This document shows, piece after piece, positions 32,076 to 42,700 of a stretch of DNA of 64,000 nt. This DNA is from Lepidodermella squamata (lineage: Eukaryota > Gastrotricha). The stretch is taken from NCBI GenBank assembly GCA_047495785.1, contig JBLDXI010000064.1, positions 434,001 through 498,000 on the forward strand. Reading direction: 5' to 3'. The position numbers and the translations under genes were made by a program. Position 1 is the stretch's first letter; every line of letters begins with the position of its first letter. The notes under the pieces were generated by a model, which was not told the DNA's origin, ran no database searches, and worked only from the letters and a program-made list of their open reading frames with translations.

Positions 32076-35000
32076 ATGATACATTTGTTTTTCTTGTGTA
32101 TCCTCTTGGGAAACAGTTCGGCCACATACTGGCCGCAGCAAGCCACGAATTCGGATGACGTTCTAAGCTTGCTGCCCAATCAGGGAGATTTCTACTTCTG
32201 GCCATTGAGCGGAGGCGCGGCGCGCTTTTTCTCGAAATCCAGCAACGGAATGAAACAAGCGACAACCATCAATTCGGCCTTCGTGGCGCAAGGACCTTAC
32301 GCCATGGGGGCAGTAACGTCGGCATCGCCCGGCAGTGCAATTCTATCCTATGACCTGCCGTCCGAGATACAGGATTTCACGCTCACCTTCTTCGTGAAGA
32401 CAGACTGTGTAGATAAAGGATTAGTCACTTTGAAGCGGCTCTTTTCGATGTACTGTCAAAGCTCAAAGCTCGTGGCGATGACGACTTGGAACTCGGCTGG
32501 AGTAGGAACAACGCTCAGTTACACACTTTCCCTAGCCACAGACTCTCCCTGGGCCTTTTTAGGCGTGGCCTACGACTCGAAAAGTAAGCAGCTGCGATGG
32601 GGCAGTGGGGCTCACGATTCCTCACTCCAAACTGTGTATATTTCGCAAGTCATCGTGAACTCCACATCGCAATCTGTTTCGATTGGCGAGGGCATCAAAG
32701 CGGACGGCCAAGCTTTGTACACTTCAAGCACAATCGATCAATTCGCTTGCATGACCCTGTATGACAGGCCAATAGAGTTTTCGGAAATTATGTACGCATG
32801 TGGTCTTGGAATCTCTCCGTCTAACGTATTGCCTGAAACATTCCGATTGATGCCACAAATCGACAATCTAGCTATCCATATGCCGATGAGAAAAGTTGGG
32901 GACAAAGTATTCCAGAAATACGGATCTGACGACTACCGACAAGCTACGCATAACGGAACAGCCGTTGCGAATGACTTATTCGGGCCACATGGTTTTGGAT
33001 CGCTTTCAATCGCAAACGAAGGCGATCGAATCTACAAGGTCGAAAACTTGCGAGCAAATGGGTCAATCACAATTGCCTTCTACTACAAAGGACCTTGCTC
33101 GAACACCAGCGCAATCCTCGCTCTGAATGGCGAAGGTTTCATTTATTGCAAGCCCAAAAGTGGGGTTTTATTCCAAAGTTCGACAGGTGTGATTTCTAGC
33201 TCTGTGTCGCACCCTAGCGGGGATTGGATATTCTATGCGTTCGTTTTTCGGCCGAGTCTACTCGAGACCTACTACCAATTACCAGCAGGAGGTGATGTTA
33301 TCAGCACAGGACCTACGACTAGCAAAGGCTTCAAGACGTCCAATGGGGGTTATATCTCGCTGGAAGCTTTCGGATGGAAGAACGACCCGAGTCGAACTTC
33401 AGATGCCCTCGCCTGTGTTACTCTTCATAGCACTGCGCTGACGATTGATGAACTTCGAATGCTGACGTACACCTGTGGCAAGAGGCCTCCAAGATCCGAG
33501 TTCCTACCTAACACATTCGACGAGTTGCCTCAGCTTGGAAAACTTGTATATCATATGCCTTTCGTTTCGAAGTCGCCATACTCAGTTTTCGACAAATTTG
33601 GGTCAACTTTGTGGTACGGCGAGGCTGAGAAGCGAAATTCGAGCACTTCACAAAGTGGCCCGTTTCAAAACGGGGTTCTCACAGCAAACGGCCTTGGTCC
33701 GCAGGTTTCAAGCGTCGAAAGCCAGGATTCGTTTACCTTCGCCTTCATGTACAGAGGACTGTGCGGGAGTACCGAGGGGATCGTCTATACCCAACATTTT
33801 CAGATCACCTGTAAGTTGCATGACATGATTCTAAAGGCCGGCGAATTGTTTTCGGAGCCAATGAAATACAACGTAACTGATGGGTGGACTTTTTACGCAT
33901 TCACCTATTCCAGCAATCCATCGGCTAAAGAATACATCTTGTCGGGTTATAAATGGTTGATTTCTTCATCAGAGCCGAGTAAAGAATTCGAGAGCAAAGA
34001 CATAAAGATAAACATCACTGCTAATCCAATTTATGACGATCATCAAATCGGAGATGCTGTAACAAATGGTGCGACCGTTCGCTATCCTGAATTAAAGCGA
34101 ATATCTTGTGTCAGCTATTATTCCGTAGCTTTGAGTCTCGATGACATGTCGACATTCTTCAAAGCTTGCGGGAAGAAGGAAGGACGACCGAAAAATCTGC
34201 CTGATTTCTTCGATTTTCTGCCCCAAAGACGTAGCGTGGTTTTCTATGCACCGTTCACTTCGCAGACTGGCCTCTCGCTTTTCGATAAATTTGGCCAGGT
34301 AATTAATTCTACAGACCCTGGAACAGTGAAAATCGTCTCTCGGGGTCCGTATGGTCTCGGATCGATCGAGGGGGCTAAGGGTCAGTACGGCCCCTCCATC
34401 TCGATATTTCCACCGGCATCCTTCACAGTTTCGTTTTTTTACAAATCGAGTGGCACTGGAAAACAGGGAATAATTTTTCCCGGTAAAATATCAATTACTT
34501 TTGAATCAGGCTCAGGTATTGCTATCAGATCAAAGGCTAGTAACAAATTGTGGCTAACGCCTAAATTGCAAAAGTTCAACTATGCGATCAACTCATGGCT
34601 TTTTGTCGCTATAAGTTATGATTTCTCCAAACGACAGATGCAGGGCTATTCGATGACTGAAAGTGAAGCAACCGCTAACCTCACTTTTGTTGGTAATAAC
34701 TGCAACTTGGAGGCTGATGATGTGCTAGGCTATTACAACGTTACGATTGGCTATGCTAAAATGCCCGACCAAGTTGTTGCAACCATGGACCCTGGCCAGG
34801 AACTCGCCTGCTTCACCTACTACTCAATAGCTTTGTCTGGTTCCGATATCATGAAACTTCCGTATGCTTGCGGCAAGCCTTACACGAAATCTTTGTTTTT
34901 GCCGTCACAATTTGAAAAGATGCCGAACAATCAATCTCTCTTGGTTTACTTACCGCTGACATCGGATTCGCAGTTGGCGGCGATCGACAAATTCGGGACA

Positions 35001-36863
35001 GATTTGGCGGATGTAACGCCAGTTGAACCAATAGCCAAGTCACCTGGGCCCTTCGGCGATGGGTCCTTCTCTGCTGATAAACAACTTCTGATCGTCAATA
35101 ATTTGCCAATTTTCGATAAATACACAATCGCCTTCTACTACAAGGGCTCTTGTAGCGGACCATCTGGCCTGCTGTCCACGGAGCGCTTCACTGTAAAATG
35201 CGAAAACTCTCAACTTACCTTTGCGTGTTGGTACAGTGATGGGTATAACGAGTTTTCGCTTCCAGTTTCCTACGACCAGCCTCAATCTTGGCAATTCTTC
35301 GCCTACACCTTTGAAAATATAGGATTGCGAAGCTACCGAGGAACGAAAGAAGCAAAAAGAGTAGCGCTGGCTAACATAACGACTTTTCTGACCGATTTGA
35401 GGGTTGATCTTGGATATTTTAACCTGGAGTTGGGAACGTACTATTCTGGGTCGACTGTGGTACCTCTAGCCAGTGGGGATGAGCTGGCTTGTGTCAGCCT
35501 TCACTCGGCTGCCCTTTCGTTGAATGAATTAGCCGCTCTAGCTGATATTTGCCACAATGCGACATTAAGCACGTCGACTTCAACTACAACAACCACTACT
35601 ACGACATCTCTCAGACACATCCAAACTACAGTAGGAACAGCCGCGATCATGAGTTTGGAGCCTGAGCCAAGTTACCTAAAACGCAAGGATCCGAACTGGC
35701 AATCAAAAATCGGCACGACGATATCAGCCCAGAGTATGTTACCTCGTTTAGATCGCAATGGTATCTCACCGCCGGACAAGCCATTCGACACGATCGAAAA
35801 TATTCTGAAGAAATGTGACCACTTTGAAGCTGCACGATACGCCCCTCCTAAAATCAAAGGCAATGAACCTATCCACGTTAACATCACATTCTACGTACCG
35901 GGTTTGAATGAATTATCAAGTGGGGATGACACGATATCTGTTAGCGGAGTCGTCCTGTTATCTTGGTCCGTTTCAACATGCCCGAAAAATTCGACTGACC
36001 CGATCGCAGCGCGGCCTAAAGAACAAATCTACGTAGGTAACCCTAATCAGATGTGGTTTCCTCAGCTTCGGTTCATTAACAGTGCTCAGTCGAATGTTTA
36101 CATGAAGAACGTGGCTGTAGGAGACGATTTTCTGGTCACTATGGACGGAATTGGAGCTAAGGAGAGCCCGAATAAGACCTACAACTTCTACTGGACTCGG
36201 GAGGGTCTATTCAAGGCTGATTGCACGCTGGTGATGGAGGATTTCCCATTCGATAAACAAACCTGTGCCTTTGTATTCGGCCTACAGCGTTCGAATCTTC
36301 AGGTTTCTTTTGTGGACCCACCAACATTCCTCTGGGACATTGATGCCGTTGATAATTCCGGGTGGCTAGTTACTGATTTCAGGGGTTATCTATCGTGGGC
36401 TTACTTCAATGGTTACAACGTATCAATTGTTGTCTATGAAGTGAATTTCAAACGTTACCCGACATATTACATCAACAATGTGTACCTGCCCACTGCAATT
36501 TTAGGCAGTTTGGACCTTGCAGCTTTTCTGATGGCTCCAGCTATGCCAGAGCGGTCCGCCTTCACGGTGACTATCCTGCTTGCGATGGCTGTTAGCCAGA
36601 CTCAGATCATAAGCCAGGCTCCGAATACGGATAGCACCATTTTGAGCACGTACATCCAATGGATGGCTTGGTTCTCGGCCGGAGTCACAGTTTACCACAT
36701 GTTCTCCCTATGGCTAGCCTGTTCCTGTTTCGTGAAGGGTAAGTGGGAAATGAAAATGTTCTTCAACGGACGAATGAGCTTGGTTCGACTTATCGATATA
36801 CTCGCTTTTATTGCTGCTGTGGTTTTCTTCGCTTATGCCAACTACATTCTTCTTAAAAACTAG
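32076..36863 (+). CDS. LamG(x5)-Cys-loop ligand-gated channel, copy 3
   Basis: Intronless, 1,595 residues from the ATG at 32076. The frame stays open to a TTG at 32052, but the signal peptide (MIHLFFLCILLGNSSA) begins at this ATG. Five LamG-like domains end at cysteines near 242, 467, 698, 932 and 1159. It has the shortest Thr stalk of the family (about 40 residues), then the channel. The Cys-loop is C1383 to C1397 with FPFDKQ; the M2 start is PERS with E1492 at -1'. The upper pore differs from copies 2, 4 and 5: Gln instead of Glu at 17'. M4 reads SLVRLIDILAFIAAVVFF. Domains 2-4 are closest to copy 2, but domain 1 groups with copies 1 and 5. Likely a membrane channel subunit; ligand unknown. 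Confidence 0.88.
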   Translation: MIHLFFLCILLGNSSATYWPQQATNSDDVLSLLPNQGDFYFWPLSGGAARFFSKSSNGMKQATTINSAFVAQGPYAMGAVTSASPGSAILSYDLPSEIQDFTLTFFVKTDCVDKGLVTLKRLFSMYCQSSKLVAMTTWNSAGVGTTLSYTLSLATDSPWAFLGVAYDSKSKQLRWGSGAHDSSLQTVYISQVIVNSTSQSVSIGEGIKADGQALYTSSTIDQFACMTLYDRPIEFSEIMYACGLGISPSNVLPETFRLMPQIDNLAIHMPMRKVGDKVFQKYGSDDYRQATHNGTAVANDLFGPHGFGSLSIANEGDRIYKVENLRANGSITIAFYYKGPCSNTSAILALNGEGFIYCKPKSGVLFQSSTGVISSSVSHPSGDWIFYAFVFRPSLLETYYQLPAGGDVISTGPTTSKGFKTSNGGYISLEAFGWKNDPSRTSDALACVTLHSTALTIDELRMLTYTCGKRPPRSEFLPNTFDELPQLGKLVYHMPFVSKSPYSVFDKFGSTLWYGEAEKRNSSTSQSGPFQNGVLTANGLGPQVSSVESQDSFTFAFMYRGLCGSTEGIVYTQHFQITCKLHDMILKAGELFSEPMKYNVTDGWTFYAFTYSSNPSAKEYILSGYKWLISSSEPSKEFESKDIKINITANPIYDDHQIGDAVTNGATVRYPELKRISCVSYYSVALSLDDMSTFFKACGKKEGRPKNLPDFFDFLPQRRSVVFYAPFTSQTGLSLFDKFGQVINSTDPGTVKIVSRGPYGLGSIEGAKGQYGPSISIFPPASFTVSFFYKSSGTGKQGIIFPGKISITFESGSGIAIRSKASNKLWLTPKLQKFNYAINSWLFVAISYDFSKRQMQGYSMTESEATANLTFVGNNCNLEADDVLGYYNVTIGYAKMPDQVVATMDPGQELACFTYYSIALSGSDIMKLPYACGKPYTKSLFLPSQFEKMPNNQSLLVYLPLTSDSQLAAIDKFGTDLADVTPVEPIAKSPGPFGDGSFSADKQLLIVNNLPIFDKYTIAFYYKGSCSGPSGLLSTERFTVKCENSQLTFACWYSDGYNEFSLPVSYDQPQSWQFFAYTFENIGLRSYRGTKEAKRVALANITTFLTDLRVDLGYFNLELGTYYSGSTVVPLASGDELACVSLHSAALSLNELAALADICHNATLSTSTSTTTTTTTTSLRHIQTTVGTAAIMSLEPEPSYLKRKDPNWQSKIGTTISAQSMLPRLDRNGISPPDKPFDTIENILKKCDHFEAARYAPPKIKGNEPIHVNITFYVPGLNELSSGDDTISVSGVVLLSWSVSTCPKNSTDPIAARPKEQIYVGNPNQMWFPQLRFINSAQSNVYMKNVAVGDDFLVTMDGIGAKESPNKTYNFYWTREGLFKADCTLVMEDFPFDKQTCAFVFGLQRSNLQVSFVDPPTFLWDIDAVDNSGWLVTDFRGYLSWAYFNGYNVSIVVYEVNFKRYPTYYINNVYLPTAILGSLDLAAFLMAPAMPERSAFTVTILLAMAVSQTQIISQAPNTDSTILSTYIQWMAWFSAGVTVYHMFSLWLACSCFVKGKWEMKMFFNGRMSLVRLIDILAFIAAVVFFAYANYILLKN

Positions 36864-37133
36864 TTGAATCCACATCTCATATAAATTATTGTTTTAATTT
36901 TAATTTTACATTAAATTATCTTTACATTTTTTAATACGTCAGACGTCACCTCTGACATGTTTCGGCATTATTGGGCCATCTTCAGGATCTAACAACAAAT
37001 TAGTTCTCTAAATATACTGTTTAAATGGAAGCATCAAATATTGACGTCTGGCGTATAAAAGAAGATCTAATCAAATGATTTCGCTTTACTATCAAACCGT
37101 ACGCTTTAAATTAAATCAACTATTTTATTTATG
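36864..37133. other. 3' flank with ribozyme-like motif
   Basis: No gene. Minus-strand 36985-36959 reads CTGAAGA, then a GGC/GCC stem, then GAAAC, resembling the conserved boxes of hammerhead ribozymes carried by Penelope-like elements. The adjoining GTCAGA/TCTGAC inverted pair is at 36939-36957. No matching reverse transcriptase is present, and helix I does not pair well. Confidence 0.25.
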
Positions 37134-37738
37134 TGTACCGTAATCCGGTACAACTTTGAACACTTATTCAAAGTCCGGTACAACTTTGAAATTCATTCGT
37201 TGCCAATACGAGATAAGAAGTCTCTTTTCTGATCCCTACGTTCTCTATGGAGCATAGTGGAGGTCAGTAAACGCGAGCGAAGTCTATAAAAAACTTGAAA
37301 TATTCTCCTCAAAGTCAAAATAATGAATTTCTATCGTGTTCAAAGTTGTACTGGTGTTCAAAGTTGTACTTTCGAGTGTTCAAAGTTGTACCGGCTACCC
37401 TTGCAACTTTGAGCACATGCCATTCGAAAACCACTCTATAGAAGAGCGTGCCTTTTTGGCTACGTCTTGAGAAAAGTATATGCTTGAATTCGCTAAGTTG
37501 GAGTACGCGGATATCTGCTACGGTTATCGCAGGGCAACACTTCAAAGTAGACCAAAAACGTTGTTTTTTCGGGAATTTTTAGGGAAGAGACTGTGGGGGC
37601 TGCGTTGATGAAACTTGGCAAAATGTTAGATCCCAACGAGACCTATATTCAGTAAAATTCCCAAGCGGTAGATCCCCATGGTTTCAGAGAAAAGCTGATT
37701 TGCGTGAAATGTTCAAAGTTGTACCGGATTACGGTACA
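37134..37738. mobile_element. non-autonomous DNA element, 605 bp, 28-29 bp inverted ends
   Basis: The ends are inverted repeats: TGTACCGTAATCCGGTACAA at 37134 and its complement ending at 37738, extending over about 28 bases. The internal word GTTCAAAGTTGTAC(C/T)GG recurs near each end and in a triple cluster at 37337-37397. No transposase. No clear target duplication seen. Confidence 0.75.
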
Positions 37739-39726
37739 TTTGAATTTAATTAAATTGTAAACTTAATTAAATTTAATTCGTGGGGCACCAACTCATCCGC
37801 ATTCTGCATTCAACGTATCAAAAATTAAATACATATTTTCTTATAACTCATTCTAAACTTACCAAAGAAAAATGTTATATTTCGAATTTGAATTCGAAGT
37901 CGTCCGAGAATTAAACAAATTATAAAGAAATAATGATTAAATTGTTAAATGTTGCGATTATTGCAACTTATTTGCGCCAATTCAGCGAGGCCGGACGAGT
38001 TGTAACTAAAACTTAAAATCATTTCAATATTTCTTATACGGTGAGTCCAAAAAACTTGAAAGAAAGAATTGAAAAAATTAATGTTTAAAAAAACAACGAC
38101 TCCGCTTTTTGATATCGCCAATAATATCGTTTCCCTTGTTCCACCGCCGCAATCTTAACAAATACAAATGTATTGATTTTGATGTTGGAAAATTGCTGAA
38201 TAAACTTAAGAAAGCCAATTTGCCTGCTCGAGCAAGTTCGGAAATTTCCGAAACGCTCCACCCTGGAATCAAGTGAAATGTTCGGATTACCATCGCATTT
38301 CTCGCGCTGTTTTCAGTTGATTTTGATTCTGAAAATCGTCGGTTTCGGTGGGGAACATGTGCCTATGATCAGATTGATCATAATTATTGACCATAACTTT
38401 GGAAAAACCTCTATTCGTTGCAAAATTGCATTCAAGTAATAATGCAATGAGCTGTTTTTTTATTCTATTTTTCATTTCTTTCTTTCAATTCACCGTCATT
38501 TTGCGAGTTATGTCTAAATCCTTTTAACCACAAAAACTCGGCGAATCATTTTCAAACACGGGAAAATTCGTCAAAATGAGGGAATGGCATCAATTTATAA
38601 TGTTGCAAAGTTTTTTGGACACACTGTAGTTCGGGTGAGTTGGTGCTGGAAGAATTGCTGCGGTCAAATTGACATGAATTGTGTACTTAATTCAATAACT
38701 TTTTCATAATTTCTATAAAAAACGTACTCTCTAGTATGTATTCTCTGATAACTTCTCAGTAACGCGATTTCAGGATAAACCTTAGTAAATGTTGTTAATG
38801 TTGAACATATTGATAAAGGCGCGGCCGTAAGTCAGACCGTTCCCTGTTCAGATTAGTCAGCTAAAATAAAATCTCAATAAAATTAGGGTATAATTTCTAG
38901 TAAAATACTCTGCTACTGCAACCGATCGGAACGAGAACCGCTGTGGTCATTCAGCCCCAGCAAAATGCTTCACCATGCTGTAATGATAGTACGACGCGGT
39001 AACTCTCAGCGAAATCAACATATGTTTGTCACTTGATTGATCCCATGATCGACATTACAAACATGATCATAAAAAAGCATAGCAATAATGTACACTACGT
39101 TTCACGGCCTGAAGTTTTGATACTGGTTTACTGGACTTGAGAATTACACTAAAGCTGGGGAAATATCACATAACTTTCGAGAAAGCGATCTCAAAAATCG
39201 AATGTCGAATGAAGGGGCGAAATGTTGCAATCGTTTCTACCCATGCATACTTGTTAGAAAATTGTTCTCTGATCAGTGATCCGGGAGATGAGGTGTTTTC
39301 TAGCCCTCAGTTGAAGAAACCAACTGTGGATATTTCAGCCCTCATCTGGTTGGAATCCCGGTGCTGGGGTGTCCACCCCTGTCTGTGATCGCATTGAACA
39401 ACGTTTGCTCATGACGTAGTTGAACACCATATCTTATTCATCAAGTGCGAAACAAGTTGTGCACCGATCAGCGGGCAAAAAGCGGACTGTGTTATGTGTG
39501 TTGTTTGTTTCATTTCGAAAAATTGAACAGCTTCTCGCCCGTCGTAATTGCGAATTTTGTCCATTCCAGCGGGTTTATGTACACAAATTCAGCAATAATC
39601 CTTGTTTTTCACCGATCTTGCATCCTGTTTTCAACGCATCGCCAGTTTTAATTGAAATTTCGTGCTTATATTCGACATATTTCCACATTTTTGTCCAATA
39701 CAGCTGGACTCACAATTTCTTTCGCT
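37739..39726. other. intergenic, 5' flank of receptor copy 4
   Basis: No gene supported. Short frames (38078-38475 minus, 39137-39872 plus) have no domain or signal. The sequence is strongly A/T-rich to about 39100. A possible 5'-UTR splice acceptor (GTCCAATACAG, ending near 39703) precedes the ATG of receptor copy 4 by about 24 bases. Confidence 0.4.
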
Positions 39727-42700
39727 ATGCGAACTCTCCTTTTGTTTTTACTTTTCGCTCAAAGTTGCGTAGCTCAAAGCTCGCCAATTCAAGCCACGTC
39801 TTGGGACGACGCTCTAAGCCTGCTGCCAGTTCATTCAGATTTCTACTTCTGGCGTCTAGCAAGTGGCGATAAGAGGTACTACTCGTCAGCGAGCAACTCG
39901 ATGAAAGAAGCAACTACCAGCAACTCTGCTACTATGGCTGACGGGCCTTACGGCTTAGGAGCTGTAACCGTGGAGAACACAGCGACTGGACTCGCTTTGC
40001 TCTCCTACGACGGTCTGGAAGTGCCAGTAACCGATTTCACACTCACCTTCTTCGTGAAAACAGACTGTTTAGATAAGGGCATTGTCAGCTTGAGGCCGTT
40101 CCTTTCAATGTACTGCCAAGACTCAAGTCTGGTGGCGGCTACGTGGAACTCGAATGGAGAAGGAACCACCCTCAGCGAGACGTTGCCCCTCACTACAGAG
40201 TCGCCATGGGCTTTCGTAGCCGTGACATACGATTCGACGCTACAGCAGCTGCAATGGGCGAATGTCGCTCACTATTCATCGGCCATTGAGCTAACTACGG
40301 TCACGTCGGTGCTCATGGGCCCTTCTTCGCAGACTTTTGTGATCGGCGAGGGTTTGAAAACGGACGCGGGGCAGGATTTACATACTGCGAACACGATCGA
40401 TCAATTCGCGTGCATGACTCTATACAACAAACCGTTGGAGACCGTCGAAATCTATAAAATCATGTTCGCGTGTGGTCGAGTAATTTCTCCGGCCAACGAG
40501 TTGCCTGAGGCATTCCGATTGATGCCTCAGATCGACAGTTTGGCTATCCATATGCCAATGAGAAAGGCTGAAGATAAGGTTTTCCAGAAATACGGATCGG
40601 ACTACTTTCGCCAGGCTTCGAATAGTGGGACGGCGGTTGCCAAAGATTTATTTGGACCAAACGGATTCGGATCGATTTCTGTGAAGAAAGAGGGAGATCG
40701 AATTTTCAAGGTCGAAAATCTGAGAACTAGCTGGCCTATGACCGTTTCCTTCTACTACAAAGGGCCTTGCGAACAAAGCAGCGCGATTCTGTCCTTGAAT
40801 GGCAAAGGATTCATATTTTGCAAGCCCAATTCTGGCCTGGTCTACCTAGGGCCAACTGCTACCAGTAGTGAATCGACGGATGCTGTTCCGTATTTACGCC
40901 CGAATGACTGGATCTTTGTTGCCTTTGTCTTTCGAGACGGAAGTGTTGAAACCTACTACCAACTGCCAGAGAACGATTTCATGAGTGTTGGACCGACGAC
41001 CAGCAAGGCCTTCACAGCGTTCAGTGGAAGCTATTTCTCGATCGAAGCATTCAGTGCGATGCAGGACCTGAGCCGTACAACAGATAGCCTGGCCTGTGTG
41101 ACTTTTCACAACACAGCTTTGTCGCAGGTGGACCTTCGAATGTTGACTTACACGTGCGGGAAACGACCGGCAAGGTCGGAATTCCTTCCGGATTCTTTCG
41201 ACGAGTTGCCTCAGCTTGGAAAACTCGTCTACCATATGCCATTCGTTCAGAAGTCGCCGTATTCCGTTTTCGACAAATTTGGCTCAACTGTGTGGTACGG
41301 CGATGCTGAGAAGCGATCTTCGACCACATCCCTTGGGGGACCTTTTCAAAGCGGTTATCTCATGGCTAACGGCCTTGGCCCGAAGGTATCCGGGGTCAAA
41401 CATCAGGATTCTTTCACCTTTGCTTTCTTTTACTTCGGACCGTGCGCTGAAGCTGTCGGGATTGTCTCCACCCTTCGCTATCAAATCATCTGTGAAAATG
41501 GTAAAATTATTCTTAAAGCTGGGGAGAAATCTACGGATCCGATAGCATACGACAGCTCTACATGGAACCTATTCGTTTTCACCTACTCGTCAGGAATTGT
41601 GAGAGGTTTTCGATATGCGTTTTCTCCCTCACCGCCGGTTCAGGCTTTTGAAACTAAAGGCATGAAGATAGACTCGCCAATGTTCCCAGTATACGGCAGT
41701 CATATAATCGGTGATTCTGTAACAAATGCCGCGACTATTGCTAACCCTGAGACGAGGCGAATCTCCTGCGTTAGCTATTATTCCGAAGCACTGAGTCTGA
41801 GTGATATATCGAAAATCGTCAAGGCCTGCGGGAAGAAGGAAGGAAGAGCAAAAAATCTACCGGATTTCTTCGATTATCTGCCCAAGAGACGTAGCCTGGT
41901 TTTTTATGCGCCATTCACCACGCAGTCTGGACTCTCGCTTTTCGATAAATGGGGCCAGGAAATCACCACTGCAGATCCTGGAACAGTGAAAATCGTCGCG
42001 AAAGGTCCGTATGGCCTCGGATCCCTCGGAGGTGCCAAAGATCAAGCCGGCCCTTCCCTTTCGATTATTCTACCTGCCTCGTTCACAGTTTCCTTCTACT
42101 ACAAATCGAGCGGTACGGGAAAGCAGGGAATCATTTTGCCTGGGAAATTGTCGATCTACTACGAATCAGGTCAAGGCATTGTTGTTAAATCGAGAGGTGA
42201 TAACAAATCGTTTTCCGTTGAAAGAGCTAAGCTATCGTATGAGCCCAATTCGTGGCAATTCCACGCCTATACCTACGATTGGCCAACCCGGACCCTGCGA
42301 GGTTTCTATATGAAGGAAAGTGACGATAAAGTCATCGATCACTTCACAACCGTGAATTTGACCCTTGAAGCCTCGGATATATTCGCATATTTCGATGTCA
42401 GAATTGGCATGGCTAGAACCCAAAACCAAGACACCAGCTACATGGATCCGGGCCAGGAATTATCGTGTATTGCTTACTATTCCACAGCTTTGACTGATAT
42501 CGAAGTTGGCAAACTCCCTTACGCTTGTGGCAAGCCGGAGCCGAAACCAGCGTTTCTACCGTCGAAATTCGGATCGATGCCGAAAAATCAATCTTTGGTC
42601 ACGTATTTACCTTTGACCTCGAGTTCGAAACTCAGTGCTATCGACAAGTTTGGCACTGATCTGTGGGATGTTACGCCGGGTAAACCGATAGCTACGTCAG

